Assembly: GCF_015864825.1 (NCBI RefSeq)
Contig: NZ_JADYWL010000006.1
Span: 221,765-285,764, forward strand
Reading direction: 5' to 3'
Length of the DNA: 64,000 bases
Source of the DNA: Psychrobacter sp. NZS113
GTDB taxonomy: Bacteria; Pseudomonadota; Gammaproteobacteria; Pseudomonadales; Moraxellaceae
Shown here: positions 22,233-29,789 of the stretch, piece by piece
Layout of the letters: each line of letters starts with the position of its first letter
How positions within the stretch are numbered: the first letter of the stretch is position 1
Notes under the pieces: generated by a model
Told to the model about the DNA's origin: nothing
Databases searched by the model: none
Seen by the model: only the letters and a program-made list of their open reading frames with translations
Translations under genes and position numbers: made by a program

Positions 22233-22856
22233 TTGTCAAAAATTAATGATTCGACAAATCCAGTCACAACCGATCTCTGCCAGCTTGTATATATCAGTCA
22301 AATCACTTCGACTGGTCTGTCAGGCCCTAGTACGCTTAACGATATTTCAGAGACTTCGATTGAGCAGAACCAAGCCGATAACGTCACAGGTATTCTTTGC
22401 TATGGCAATGGTTACTTTTTACAGTGTGTAGAAGGGTCAGAACAAGCTCTCACTAATTTAAAGAATCGATTACTAATAGATGATCGACATAAAGAACTAC
22501 AAATTTTAGATTTTTCAGAAATTACCCAACGCCGCTTTACGAATTGGTCTCTACGTTCTATCACACTTGAACGTTGGATGACTAAAGAACCTGAACTGAA
22601 AAAGTTTATGCCGTTCAAGCCTTACGACTGGGATTCTAGTGAATGGCCAAAGTTTTTAGATATCCTAAAAGGGTATTATGAAGAGCAGGCAAGAACAGGC
22701 AATATGGACACGCCACCTATTAAATACAGTACATTAGGGGTGACCTTAAGTAAGGTAGTCGGTCAGCACCAAGCGTTCTTTTTGATTCAGACCGTACTTG
22801 GTGTGATGGTTGTCATGACATTGTTATGGTTGATGTTATCAGATAAAATTTGGTAG
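22233..22856 (+). CDS. Membrane-anchored BLUF-domain blue-light sensor
   Basis: A 207-residue protein with an N-terminal BLUF domain (about residues 14-110), which binds FAD and senses blue light. The photoactive residues are in place: Tyr20 in QLVYIS, Asn46, Gln64 in YFLQCVEG, and a Trp at 105 in FTNWSLRS. After the domain and a linker, a single hydrophobic helix lies at about residues 178-203 and the protein ends eight residues later. No EAL, GGDEF or cyclase output domain follows. It would therefore act through a partner or by membrane-associated oligomerisation. TTG at 22233 is preceded by AGGGAGAA at good spacing, and no ATG lies near. It is monocistronic with its own terminator. Confidence 0.93.
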   Translation: MSKINDSTNPVTTDLCQLVYISQITSTGLSGPSTLNDISETSIEQNQADNVTGILCYGNGYFLQCVEGSEQALTNLKNRLLIDDRHKELQILDFSEITQRRFTNWSLRSITLERWMTKEPELKKFMPFKPYDWDSSEWPKFLDILKGYYEEQARTGNMDTPPIKYSTLGVTLSKVVGQHQAFFLIQTVLGVMVVMTLLWLMLSDKIW

Positions 22857-22883
22857 ATTATTATAAAAAATCGTATTTGATCT

Positions 22884-22913
22884 AAAAAGCCAGCATTTAA
22901 TGCTGGCTTTTTC
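22884..22913 (+). terminator. Terminator of the BLUF gene
   Basis: The perfect stem AAAAAGCCAGCATT / AATGCTGGCTTTTT lies 28 bp after the stop codon. Confidence 0.92.
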
Positions 22914-23052
22914 GTGAGTAAATTTTGATATAGATACAGCAGTAAATCAAGTTACGTATTTATAGTACACATTATGATCTGCATTTAATTCATGGTGATA
23001 GATATTCACAGGTCTTAAGTATTATATTTTTAAGATAGTCAAAAGGCAGGCA

Positions 23053-23087
23053 TAAAAAAAGCCCAATCACAATGTGATTGGGCTTTT
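23053..23087 (-). terminator. Terminator of the tRNA-Glu transcript
   Basis: The perfect 15-bp stem AAAAGCCCAATCACA / TGTGATTGGGCTTTT carries a run of seven A on the + strand, which gives a U-run for minus-strand transcription. It lies about 70 bp beyond the tRNA 3' end and can also stop + strand read-through. Confidence 0.88.
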
Positions 23088-23154
23088 AGATGGTACGCTT
23101 GCTAGTCTTAATAGATGCTTTGCAGCAAACTTGCTAACGAGTGACGCCAAATAG

Positions 23155-23230
23155 TGGCGTCCCCAGGGGGATTCGAACCCCCGTTACCGCCGTGAAAGGG
23201 CGGTGTCCTAGGCCTCTAGACGATGGGGAC
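23155..23230 (-). tRNA. tRNA-Glu (anticodon UUC)
   Basis: A 76-nt tRNA with encoded CCA. On the minus strand the acceptor stem pairs GTCCCC with GGGGAC, the anticodon stem is CCGCC/GGCGG around the loop CTTTCAC (anticodon TTC), and the T arm is GGGGGTTCGAATCCCCC. All arms close, so the gene should be functional. It is transcribed from a near-consensus promoter at 23282-23310 and ends at the hairpin at 23053-23087. No other tRNA or rRNA gene is linked. Confidence 0.98.
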
Positions 23231-23281
23231 TAGTAACACAACACCTCAGCTGCTTTCACCATTTATGCTGAAGTGGTGCGT

Positions 23282-23310
23282 ATTCTAATAGTGTCTGCGC
23301 CTTCTGTCAA
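23282..23310 (-). promoter_or_regulatory. Sigma70 promoter of tRNA-Glu, inside the end of the upstream small gene
   Basis: On the minus strand TTGACA (23305-23310) is followed after exactly 17 bp by TAGAAT (23282-23287). This is a nearly perfect sigma70 promoter pointing at the tRNA, with a start expected about 45 nt upstream of the mature tRNA end. The -35 box and most of the spacer lie in the last codons of the 65-residue gene. Confidence 0.85.
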
Positions 23311-23482
23311 GCCTTTTTCTTCGTCTTTTTAAAATTAAATATCTTTTTTTGATTGCACGGCGAGGATGTAAGTCTTTACGCTTTAAATGATAGCGAATCC
23401 ATAAAGAAGTACAGGCGCTAATCGTTAAAGCTAGCAGCATATAGCCTATGATTGTTCCCCATAATTTGAGTTGTGGATCCAT
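23285..23482 (-). CDS. Small membrane protein with an Arg/Lys-rich tail (65 aa)
   Basis: A 65-residue frame with a strong AGGAGGGA site 8 bp before its ATG on the minus strand. Residues 7-28 form one membrane helix (LWGTIIGYMLLALTISACTSLW). The remaining half is highly basic, with clusters such as KKRYLILKRRRKRLDRRRRHY, so the tail should face the cytoplasm and could bind nucleic acid or acidic lipids. No family is recognised. Its last codons overlap the tRNA-Glu promoter, and an inverted repeat lies just upstream of its ribosome binding site. The reading frame could be questioned because it is short, but the ribosome binding site is better than that of most neighbours. Confidence 0.68.
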   Translation of the reverse strand: MDPQLKLWGTIIGYMLLALTISACTSLWIRYHLKRKDLHPRRAIKKRYLILKRRRKRLDRRRRHY

Positions 23483-23502
23483 GATAAAGTCCCTCCTATC
23501 AA

Positions 23503-23536
23503 GCCTGATAGTATGAGCAATGTCACGCTATCAGGC
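23503..23536. promoter_or_regulatory. Inverted repeat in the leader of the small basic membrane protein gene
   Basis: GCCTGATAG (23503-23511) and CTATCAGGC (23528-23536) form a perfect 9-bp inverted repeat. The near copy of the half-site also pairs with TGATAGG just before the AGGAGGG of the small gene. This permits alternative hairpins next to the ribosome binding site, or a protein operator. The remaining bases up to rnt show nothing else. Confidence 0.5.
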
Positions 23537-23776
23537 AGTTTGGGCAACTTAAACCATCTATAGGATACGACAACACCATTTTAAAATGCATAATCGCAGG
23601 TCGTCGACTCGTTTGTTACTTTTGAATGATTACCATAACATAATCAATAGTGAAACGAGTGGCTTGTCTATCATGATATCAATCATATCCCTATTGATTG
23701 TGAAATCAAGATGCCAAAGTCATCAAGTATTAAAAGTAGCACTATTAGGACAAGTGGGCAATGTAGGATATGTGGC

Positions 23777-24496
23777 TTATTTATTATCGCTATCAGGCAA
23801 CTCATCTGTATTTGCTTCATTGTGCATTGCATTAGCTAGCATAGGGTAATGGTTAAGAATATGACAAAACAGCTCGGCAGTCTTTTGCGTATCATATAGC
23901 GCTGAGTGAGCGTCTTTACCATCGAAATCTAGCCCTGCTGCCTTACAGGCGCGTGCTAGTACCGTCTGACCAAATGCGAGTGCTGATAGCGTCACGGTAT
24001 CAAAGACTGAAAAGTTATGGAACGGATTGTGGCTCTTGTTATTGGTACGTAGCACAGCGGCATTCAAAAACGCCAAGTCAAAATGGGCATTGTGTCCGAT
24101 TAATACACATTGACGGCAGTCTTCCTCACGACGTACTTCTTTTAAACCCTTAAAAATCCGGCGTAATGCAGTTTTTTCGTCTTCAGCAATGGCTTTACGC
24201 AGTGGGTTTTTAGGATCAATCCCTGTAAAGGCGAGGGCACTTGGCTCTAGATTTGCCCCTTCAAAAGGTTCGATATGAGCATTGAAAGCTTCCCCTGGAT
24301 AAAACACACCTTGTTCATTGAGTAGTACGGGAATACAGGCAATTTCTAATAAAGCATCAGTTTGTGCATTAAAACCAGCTGTCTCAACATCGACGACCAC
24401 AGGTAAAAACTTACGAAAGCGATCTTTTAAGCGTATTGGTGCTTGTTCATCTGTCACGGTATTGTCAGGCAAGGTGGCATCGTTTTGAGTGGTCAT
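23777..24496 (-). CDS. rnt: Ribonuclease T
   Basis: A 239-residue DEDDh 3'-5' exoribonuclease that matures tRNA 3' ends and 5S/23S rRNA and turns over tRNA CCA ends. The exonuclease motifs are visible: Exo I VVDVETAGFN (about residues 34-43), Exo II IGHNAHFDLAFLN, and Exo III HSALYDTQKTAELF with the catalytic His. About 25 polar residues precede the catalytic domain and a short acidic tail follows it. It lies downstream of pyrC on the same strand with a 205-bp gap. The rnt-pyrC-argG neighbourhood is also known from pseudomonads, which supports the assignment. Confidence 0.94.
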   Translation of the reverse strand: MTTQNDATLPDNTVTDEQAPIRLKDRFRKFLPVVVDVETAGFNAQTDALLEIACIPVLLNEQGVFYPGEAFNAHIEPFEGANLEPSALAFTGIDPKNPLRKAIAEDEKTALRRIFKGLKEVRREEDCRQCVLIGHNAHFDLAFLNAAVLRTNNKSHNPFHNFSVFDTVTLSALAFGQTVLARACKAAGLDFDGKDAHSALYDTQKTAELFCHILNHYPMLANAMHNEANTDELPDSDNK

Positions 24497-24701
24497 ATCA
24501 GGTAAAATCGCTTTTATCAGTCGTAGTGTTATATTGAATTAAAAATAAGTATGTGATGATATCAGTCACACCGCCTAAGATAGGGGTATAACAGATATTA
24601 TAGAATAAAATATAGAGGTCTTTATATCAGGCATGTCATCAATTGTTTCACTTAGCACTCTTAAGTTTTACAATTTAAATGATGACATACCTTAGCGTGC
24701 T

Positions 24702-25772
24702 CTAGTCTCTAAGAGACCATGGTAGGGTTTCACCTGCCATAAGCGGGGTGAGAGAGCTACCATCGAAGTAAGGATAAGCGATAGGCACTTGCATAGGCGT
24801 ATTGACAAGCGTAATCGTACTCTCATTTAATGGCATGCCGTAGAACTGGGCACCAAAACGACTGGCAAAACCTTCTAGCTTGTCTATTTTACCAACGCTA
24901 TCAAAGGCAGTGGCATACAATGGCAAGGCAGTAGCAGCGCTATAACAACCGGCACAGCCACAAGCAGCTTCTTTTTTATCTGTCGCATGCGGAGCAGAGT
25001 CAGTACCTAAGAAGAACTTTGGATTGCCGCTGGTCGCTACGTCTAATAATACTTTTTGATGGCTTTCACGCTTCAGGATAGGTAAGCAATAAAAATGCGG
25101 TTTGATACCACCGACCAATAAATGATTACGGTTAAACATCAAATGCTGCGGGGTGATAGTGGCGGCAACATGATTGCCTTGCGCCAATACAAAGTCTGCT
25201 GCATCACTAGTAGTGATATGTTCGACTACGATTTTTAAGCTAGGGAACTTTACGATAATCTGTGCCAATACTTCATCTAAAAAGCGCTTTTCACGATCGA
25301 AAATATCAATATGGTCTTGAGTGACTTCACCATGTATCAATAGTGGCAAGTCGTATTTTTCTAGTGCTTCAAAGACATCGACACAAGCATTGATATTGGT
25401 GACGCCGTCAGCAGAGTTGGTGGTGGCCCCAGCAGGATATAGCTTAACGGCCTGTACGATACCTGATTTTGCTGCCATCTCGATGTCTTGTGCAGTCGTT
25501 TTATCAGTCAGATATAAGGTCATACGGGGGTCGAACGCTGTTTTGCGCTCTGTGCTCAAGCTACTAGCTTCCAGATGTGACATTATGCGCGCGCGGTAAG
25601 CACGTGCATCGTCGACATTCTTGACGGGCGGTACTAGGTTTGGCATGCAAATCACACGATTAAAGCTATTTGCCGCATGCGGTACTGTCGTACTCAATGC
25701 TGTGCTATCACGCAAGTGGATATGCCAGTCGTCTGGTTGAAGGATGGTCAATTCTCTAATCGAATCAGTCAT
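24702..25772 (-). CDS. pyrC: Dihydroorotase
   Basis: A 356-residue class II dihydroorotase that cyclises carbamoyl aspartate to dihydroorotate in pyrimidine synthesis. The zinc ligands and active-site residues are in DDWHIHLRD (residues 15-23), the carboxylated Lys in [32 protein letters not shown], and the catalytic Asp in [25 protein letters not shown]. The length agrees with E. coli PyrC. Its 5' end faces argG across a 400-bp divergent promoter region. A further pyrimidine gene, pyrG, is in the window but not linked. Confidence 0.96.
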   Translation of the reverse strand: MTDSIRELTILQPDDWHIHLRDSTALSTTVPHAANSFNRVICMPNLVPPVKNVDDARAYRARIMSHLEASSLSTERKTAFDPRMTLYLTDKTTAQDIEMAAKSGIVQAVKLYPAGATTNSADGVTNINACVDVFEALEKYDLPLLIHGEVTQDHIDIFDREKRFLDEVLAQIIVKFPSLKIVVEHITTSDAADFVLAQGNHVAATITPQHLMFNRNHLLVGGIKPHFYCLPILKRESHQKVLLDVATSGNPKFFLGTDSAPHATDKKEAACGCAGCYSAATALPLYATAFDSVGKIDKLEGFASRFGAQFYGMPLNESTITLVNTPMQVPIAYPYFDGSSLTPLMAGETLPWSLRD

Positions 25773-26172
25773 AATGTCGTAGCGCTCTGTGTCGTCATAT
25801 ATGGGAATAAAACGGAGTGGTGTTATGTGGCTATCATAACAGATTTGCCCACTTGACTAAATATGCGACTCACTCTCTGTACATAATTCATTGGTCGCAC
25901 TGTAGACTGTAAAAGGTTTTGCGTATTCTGCTAGTATTCTATGAAGAATAATGATTTTTAAATGTATAAAATGGTTTGGTTTATCATGATTAGATAACAA
26001 TCTCATAGAGATAGCTTATATCCATTGCCTCATCATTCAATTACAAGCTCACTCCTTATGGCCGTGGCACTTTTGCCTATAGTAAATATGATGTACACTG
26101 AGTAAGTAGTTTACCTTTCGATTAAATCTTAGTGCTTTTACCACAATTAAATTCTCATAATAGGAGTTATTC
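25773..26172. other. Divergent promoter region of pyrC and argG
   Basis: A 400-bp region without a gene between divergently transcribed pyrC and argG. It ends with TAGGAG, the argG ribosome binding site. A TTGCCT hexamer and a TACACT hexamer about 15 bp apart near 26073-26099 are a weak argG promoter candidate. No ArgR box is obvious by eye. Confidence 0.45.
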
Positions 26173-27411
26173 ATGGCTCAACTTGATCCGAAAAATATTA
26201 ATAAAATCGTATTGGCATATTCAGGTGGTCTTGATACCTCAATCATCGCTAAATGGCTGCAAGAGACTTATGATGCAGAGGTTATTACCTTTACCGCAGA
26301 TATCGGTCAAGGCGAAGAAGTTGAGCCAGCACGCGCTAAAGCAGAAGCCATGGGTATCAAACATATCCATATCGAAGACTTACGCGAAGAGTTTGCCCGT
26401 GACTACGTATTCCCAATGTTCCGTGCTAATGCTATCTATGAAGGCGAGTATTTGCTCGGTACTTCTATCGCCCGCCCGCTAATCGCCAAGCGTTTGGTTG
26501 AGATTGCTAAAGAGCATAATGCTGATGCCATTAGCCATGGTGCTACTGGTAAAGGTAATGACCAAGTACGTTTTGAGCTAGGTGCTGTTGCCTTATCGCC
26601 AGATGTAGTGACCATTGCCCCTTGGCGCGAGTGGGACTTGTCTAGCCGTGAAAGCTTGATGGAATATGCGAAAGAGCACAACATTGCGATTGACTATGCG
26701 GGTAATAAGAAAAAATCTCCATACTCAATGGATGCGAACCTGCTACATATCTCTTATGAAGGCGGAATCCTAGAAGATCCATATGCTGAAGCAGAAGACG
26801 ATATGTGGCGCTGGTCAGTCAGCCCAGAAGAAGCACCTGACGAAGCACAATATCTAGAGCTAGAGTATCAAAAAGGCGACATCGTTGCTATCGATGGCGA
26901 AACACTCAAGCCTTTCGAAATTATGATCAAGCTCAATGAGATTGGCGGTAAGCATGGTATCGGACGTTTAGATATCGTAGAAAACCGTTATGTTGGCATG
27001 AAGTCACGTGGTTGCTACGAGACGCCAGCGGGTACGATTATGCTAAAAGCGCATCGCGGTATTGAGTCATTGACCTTAGACCGTGAAGCCGCGCATCTAA
27101 AAGATGAGCTAATGCCACGCTATGCTAAAACTATCTACAACGGCTACTGGTTCAGTCCTGAGCGTATGATGTTGCAAGCGTTGATTGACAAATCACAAGA
27201 ATACGTCAATGGTACGGTTCGCGTGAAGTTATATAAAGGTGCGGTAAGTGTGGTTGGACGTAAGTCTGATGATTCGTTATTTGACGAAAAGATCGCAACT
27301 TTCGAAGATGATGCAGGCGCTTATGATCAAAAAGATGCAGAAGGTTTTATCCGTCTTAATGGTTTACGTCTAGCTATTGAAGCCAGCCGTGGTCGCGATT
27401 TATCGAAGTAA
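26173..27411 (+). CDS. argG: Argininosuccinate synthase
   Basis: A 412-residue ArgG, which joins citrulline and aspartate with ATP in arginine synthesis. The P-loop-like pyrophosphatase motif AYSGGLDTS lies at residues 15-23. [36 protein letters not shown] and the C-terminal [10 protein letters not shown] block are typical of the bacterial type found in pseudomonads and relatives. TAGGAG precedes ATG 26173. The gene is monocistronic with a strong terminator directly after it. Confidence 0.97.
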   Translation: MAQLDPKNINKIVLAYSGGLDTSIIAKWLQETYDAEVITFTADIGQGEEVEPARAKAEAMGIKHIHIEDLREEFARDYVFPMFRANAIYEGEYLLGTSIARPLIAKRLVEIAKEHNADAISHGATGKGNDQVRFELGAVALSPDVVTIAPWREWDLSSRESLMEYAKEHNIAIDYAGNKKKSPYSMDANLLHISYEGGILEDPYAEAEDDMWRWSVSPEEAPDEAQYLELEYQKGDIVAIDGETLKPFEIMIKLNEIGGKHGIGRLDIVENRYVGMKSRGCYETPAGTIMLKAHRGIESLTLDREAAHLKDELMPRYAKTIYNGYWFSPERMMLQALIDKSQEYVNGTVRVKLYKGAVSVVGRKSDDSLFDEKIATFEDDAGAYDQKDAEGFIRLNGLRLAIEASRGRDLSK

Positions 27412-27451
27412 GATTGTTAGATTACTCGTAATCAATTAGAAAATTAAATCG

Positions 27452-27486
27452 TAAAAAAAGAGGCTCTATACAGGGCCTCTTTTTTA
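27452..27486. terminator. Terminator of argG (bidirectional)
   Basis: The stem AAAAAAAGAGGC / GCCTCTTTTTT encloses a short loop, with A and T runs on either side. It serves argG and probably also the convergent membrane-protein gene ending at 27548. Confidence 0.9.
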
Positions 27487-27547
27487 TTGCTGATAGTCTA
27501 TGATTAAATACTTATGATAACAGCTACGTTTAAATCATTGATCTTTT

Positions 27548-28810
27548 CTACTCAGCTTCAGCTGTTTCTACAACATCTTCATCATCTACCATCACGATTG
27601 CGACATCTTGCTGCTGGCGTTCTTCAAGAGTCTTTTGTTCCAGTAATACCTCTTCTGTTGCCAACATAGCACCGTCAGACTTTTGCATTTGATATTTGAG
27701 GGTTGCCAATCCACCCAGTATACTAATGACCAGAATGATAATGATAATAACGGGGTTTTTCCAAAGTGGTGTGGCAGCCTCGTATTCAATCGGTTTTTCA
27801 CTGATCGTTGCTGGCGTGTTGTCGCTATTTCCACTGATTAGACCTAAGCTAACTAAAGGTGGCTTGGGCGGGGTAGCAGGTTCAGAATTTACGCGCAGTC
27901 GATTGCGACTGAGATAGATGTCTGATATTTTTGCGAGTTGTAGTAACCAACGTTGATGTGGTAATGCAATATCATGCATTTCAGCAAACACCAGCATGTC
28001 GTTATGGCGTCCTTGTTGCAAGTTATCAGGTGAGCGGCCAATGGCTTTTAAATAGTTACCTGTAGCCAGTTGCATGTCTTGAACAGGCTCATAGCTTTCA
28101 GGTTTGAATGCCGTCAGTTCGTACCAGTAAGGATCGAAAGGCGGTGGGATGCTTGAGAGCTGCTCCGTACTTAATAAGCCAGCCTCTGATGGGCTTTCTG
28201 TTCCCGTGTCTACTGTATTTTCGACTGCTATCACGGGCGCTTCGTTGTTTTTATTAGCCGGTTCAGCTGATAGCGTTTCTGGTTCATTGGCTGCGAAACG
28301 TGCTAATGACAAAAACTGTGGTTGTAGAGCAAACCATTTATTAATCTCGTTATTATCGAGTTGACTGTATTCTGCCAATATAGCCAGCTCACGGAGTACA
28401 ACCACGCATAAAGAGGTCAGTAAAATTTGGACTTGTTGTGTCGTTGCGTCAATTTGACTGGCAATATGATCGCTTGCTTTTATGACGCGAGCGTTATCAG
28501 AGAATATGGCATCTGCCGCATCGTGACGGTGATATAAAGTCGCACTGATGGTCGCAAAATTCATAGAGTTATACTGTCGTAGCTCTTTGACAGCACCACG
28601 CCCAAATAGCTTCTTACTCACGGCTTGACCATCATAACGTTGCTGATAAGCGAGAAGGGCACTAATAATTGCCTGCAAACTGGCATCCATTGCTAAGCGG
28701 GCTTGTGGTAATGAAAGCTTTGCGGCATCTGCCAATAAAGACACCATTGGTATGGTATCTTGATATAGAAAATCATACATCGACACACGTGTCGGTGAAA
28801 TAGTCGTCAT
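27548..28810 (-). CDS. Uncharacterised membrane protein with possible DUF937-like N-terminus (420 aa)
   Basis: A 420-residue protein I do not recognise with confidence. The N-terminal 130 residues are helical and of mixed polarity (DTIPMVSLLADAAKLSLPQARLAMDASLQAIISALL), a pattern reminiscent of DUF937-type proteins. The middle (about 180-310) is low-complexity and rich in Pro, Glu, Thr and Ser. A single membrane helix lies near residues 348-367 (NPVIIIIILVISILGGLATL), and an acidic tail of about 50 residues ends EDVVETAEAE. This suggests a tail-proximal membrane anchor with the long N-terminal part on one side. It stands alone between argG and the YkuD gene. The start is uncertain, since Met11 is an alternative. 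Function unknown. Confidence 0.75.
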   Translation of the reverse strand: MTTISPTRVSMYDFLYQDTIPMVSLLADAAKLSLPQARLAMDASLQAIISALLAYQQRYDGQAVSKKLFGRGAVKELRQYNSMNFATISATLYHRHDAADAIFSDNARVIKASDHIASQIDATTQQVQILLTSLCVVVLRELAILAEYSQLDNNEINKWFALQPQFLSLARFAANEPETLSAEPANKNNEAPVIAVENTVDTGTESPSEAGLLSTEQLSSIPPPFDPYWYELTAFKPESYEPVQDMQLATGNYLKAIGRSPDNLQQGRHNDMLVFAEMHDIALPHQRWLLQLAKISDIYLSRNRLRVNSEPATPPKPPLVSLGLISGNSDNTPATISEKPIEYEAATPLWKNPVIIIIILVISILGGLATLKYQMQKSDGAMLATEEVLLEQKTLEERQQQDVAIVMVDDEDVVETAEAE

Positions 28811-29015
28811 AATCTGCTAGCATCAAAAAGTGTGCCCCTATATTACGGTGCCCAATGCCTTGATACAATCCCTTGATAATAGAAATTTTCAATCATTTTA
28901 CGTGGACGTGTTGAATAATCTTAATATAGTCACTGTGAGTGCCCTAGTTGAAAGTTCAATATGTCCTAATTACCCTAACAGTATTTTTACAAATAACTGA
29001 TAGTTGGAAGCATTT

Positions 29016-29531
29016 ATGACAAACAGCAATACTCTTGATATACAGATAGTTATTAACATCGCTCATCAACATCTAACGGTACACCAACAGAATAAAGAAA
29101 TAGCACGATACTCGATATCGACTGCTAAAAACGGCATCGGCAGTCAGCAAGATAGTGGCTGTACACCGCTTGGCAAACATGTCATTGCCGAAAAAATAGG
29201 GGGTAGTGTCCCTAGCAACGCTGTGTTTGTAGGCCGTGTGCCCACAGGTGAGATATATGATGCGGAACTCGGTAAGTCTCATCCTGAACGCGATTGGATA
29301 TTGAGCCGTATCCTTTGGTTAAGTGGTCTCGAGGAAGGAGTGAATAAAGATCGTAACAGCCAAGGTGGCTGCGATACTTATGAGCGCTATATCTATATAC
29401 ACGGCACACCAGATACTGAGCCAATGGGCGCACCATTTTCGCATGGCTGTATACGTATGCGTAACACAGATATTATTCAGTTATTTGAGCAAGTCAGCGA
29501 GGGTACGTTTGTGACTATTGCTGCTGAATAG
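29016..29531 (+). CDS. YkuD-domain L,D-carboxypeptidase/transpeptidase without signal peptide (ElsL-like)
   Basis: A 171-residue protein made almost entirely of a YkuD (L,D-transpeptidase) domain. The active site HGCIRM with Cys145 and His143 is intact (FSHGCIRMRN), and IHGT at about 128-131 provides the upstream conserved His. TTGGAAG lies 5 bp before ATG 29016, which I chose over the TTG at 29004. There is no signal peptide or membrane helix, whereas classical L,D-transpeptidases are periplasmic. In Acinetobacter baumannii a signal-less YkuD protein, ElsL, is a cytoplasmic L,D-carboxypeptidase of murein recycling, and this protein fits that description. It could also be a cytoplasmic relative with another substrate. 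Confidence 0.86.
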   Translation: MTNSNTLDIQIVINIAHQHLTVHQQNKEIARYSISTAKNGIGSQQDSGCTPLGKHVIAEKIGGSVPSNAVFVGRVPTGEIYDAELGKSHPERDWILSRILWLSGLEEGVNKDRNSQGGCDTYERYIYIHGTPDTEPMGAPFSHGCIRMRNTDIIQLFEQVSEGTFVTIAAE

Positions 29532-29644
29532 TATAGTCAATCCTCTATAGATTGGATACGGTGTCAATCTCGCTTAGTCTACTGTTTGTAGTACTTTCAC
29601 TCGACTTCCTTGTCTCCAAATTATATTGAACCGACTGTGGTATA
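29532..29644 (+). mobile_element. TATAGTC-type short interspersed element, divergent copy (113 bp)
   Basis: It begins with tatagtcaatcctctata, identical over 18 bp to the left end of the copy at 62624. It continues with a diverged but alignable interior and ends near tgtggtata at 29644. Its first base follows directly on the TAG stop of the ElsL-like gene. It is non-coding. Confidence 0.7.
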
Positions 29645-29718
29645 GATGAATGAAATAGAATGACAGTACAAACATATTGATACCATAATCTATAGTAATT
29701 TGCTTGAGTTAAAAGTTA

Positions 29719-29757
29719 TAAAAAAGACAGCTCACTCTATGAAGGCTGTCTTTTTTA
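29719..29757. terminator. Bidirectional terminator between convergent genes
   Basis: AAAAAAGACAGC pairs with GCTGTCTTTTTT across a 14-nt loop. The A and T runs on both sides allow termination of the ElsL-like transcript and of the CYTH-CHAD transcript. Confidence 0.9.
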
Positions 29758-29789
29758 TTCTACGTTTTTGCTATTTTACGATGAATATT

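Noticed and set aside
23586..23849. Open frame of 87 codons on the + strand over the intergenic region and the end of rnt
   Set aside because: It has no ribosome binding site, its second half is antisense to rnt, and its composition is not protein-like.
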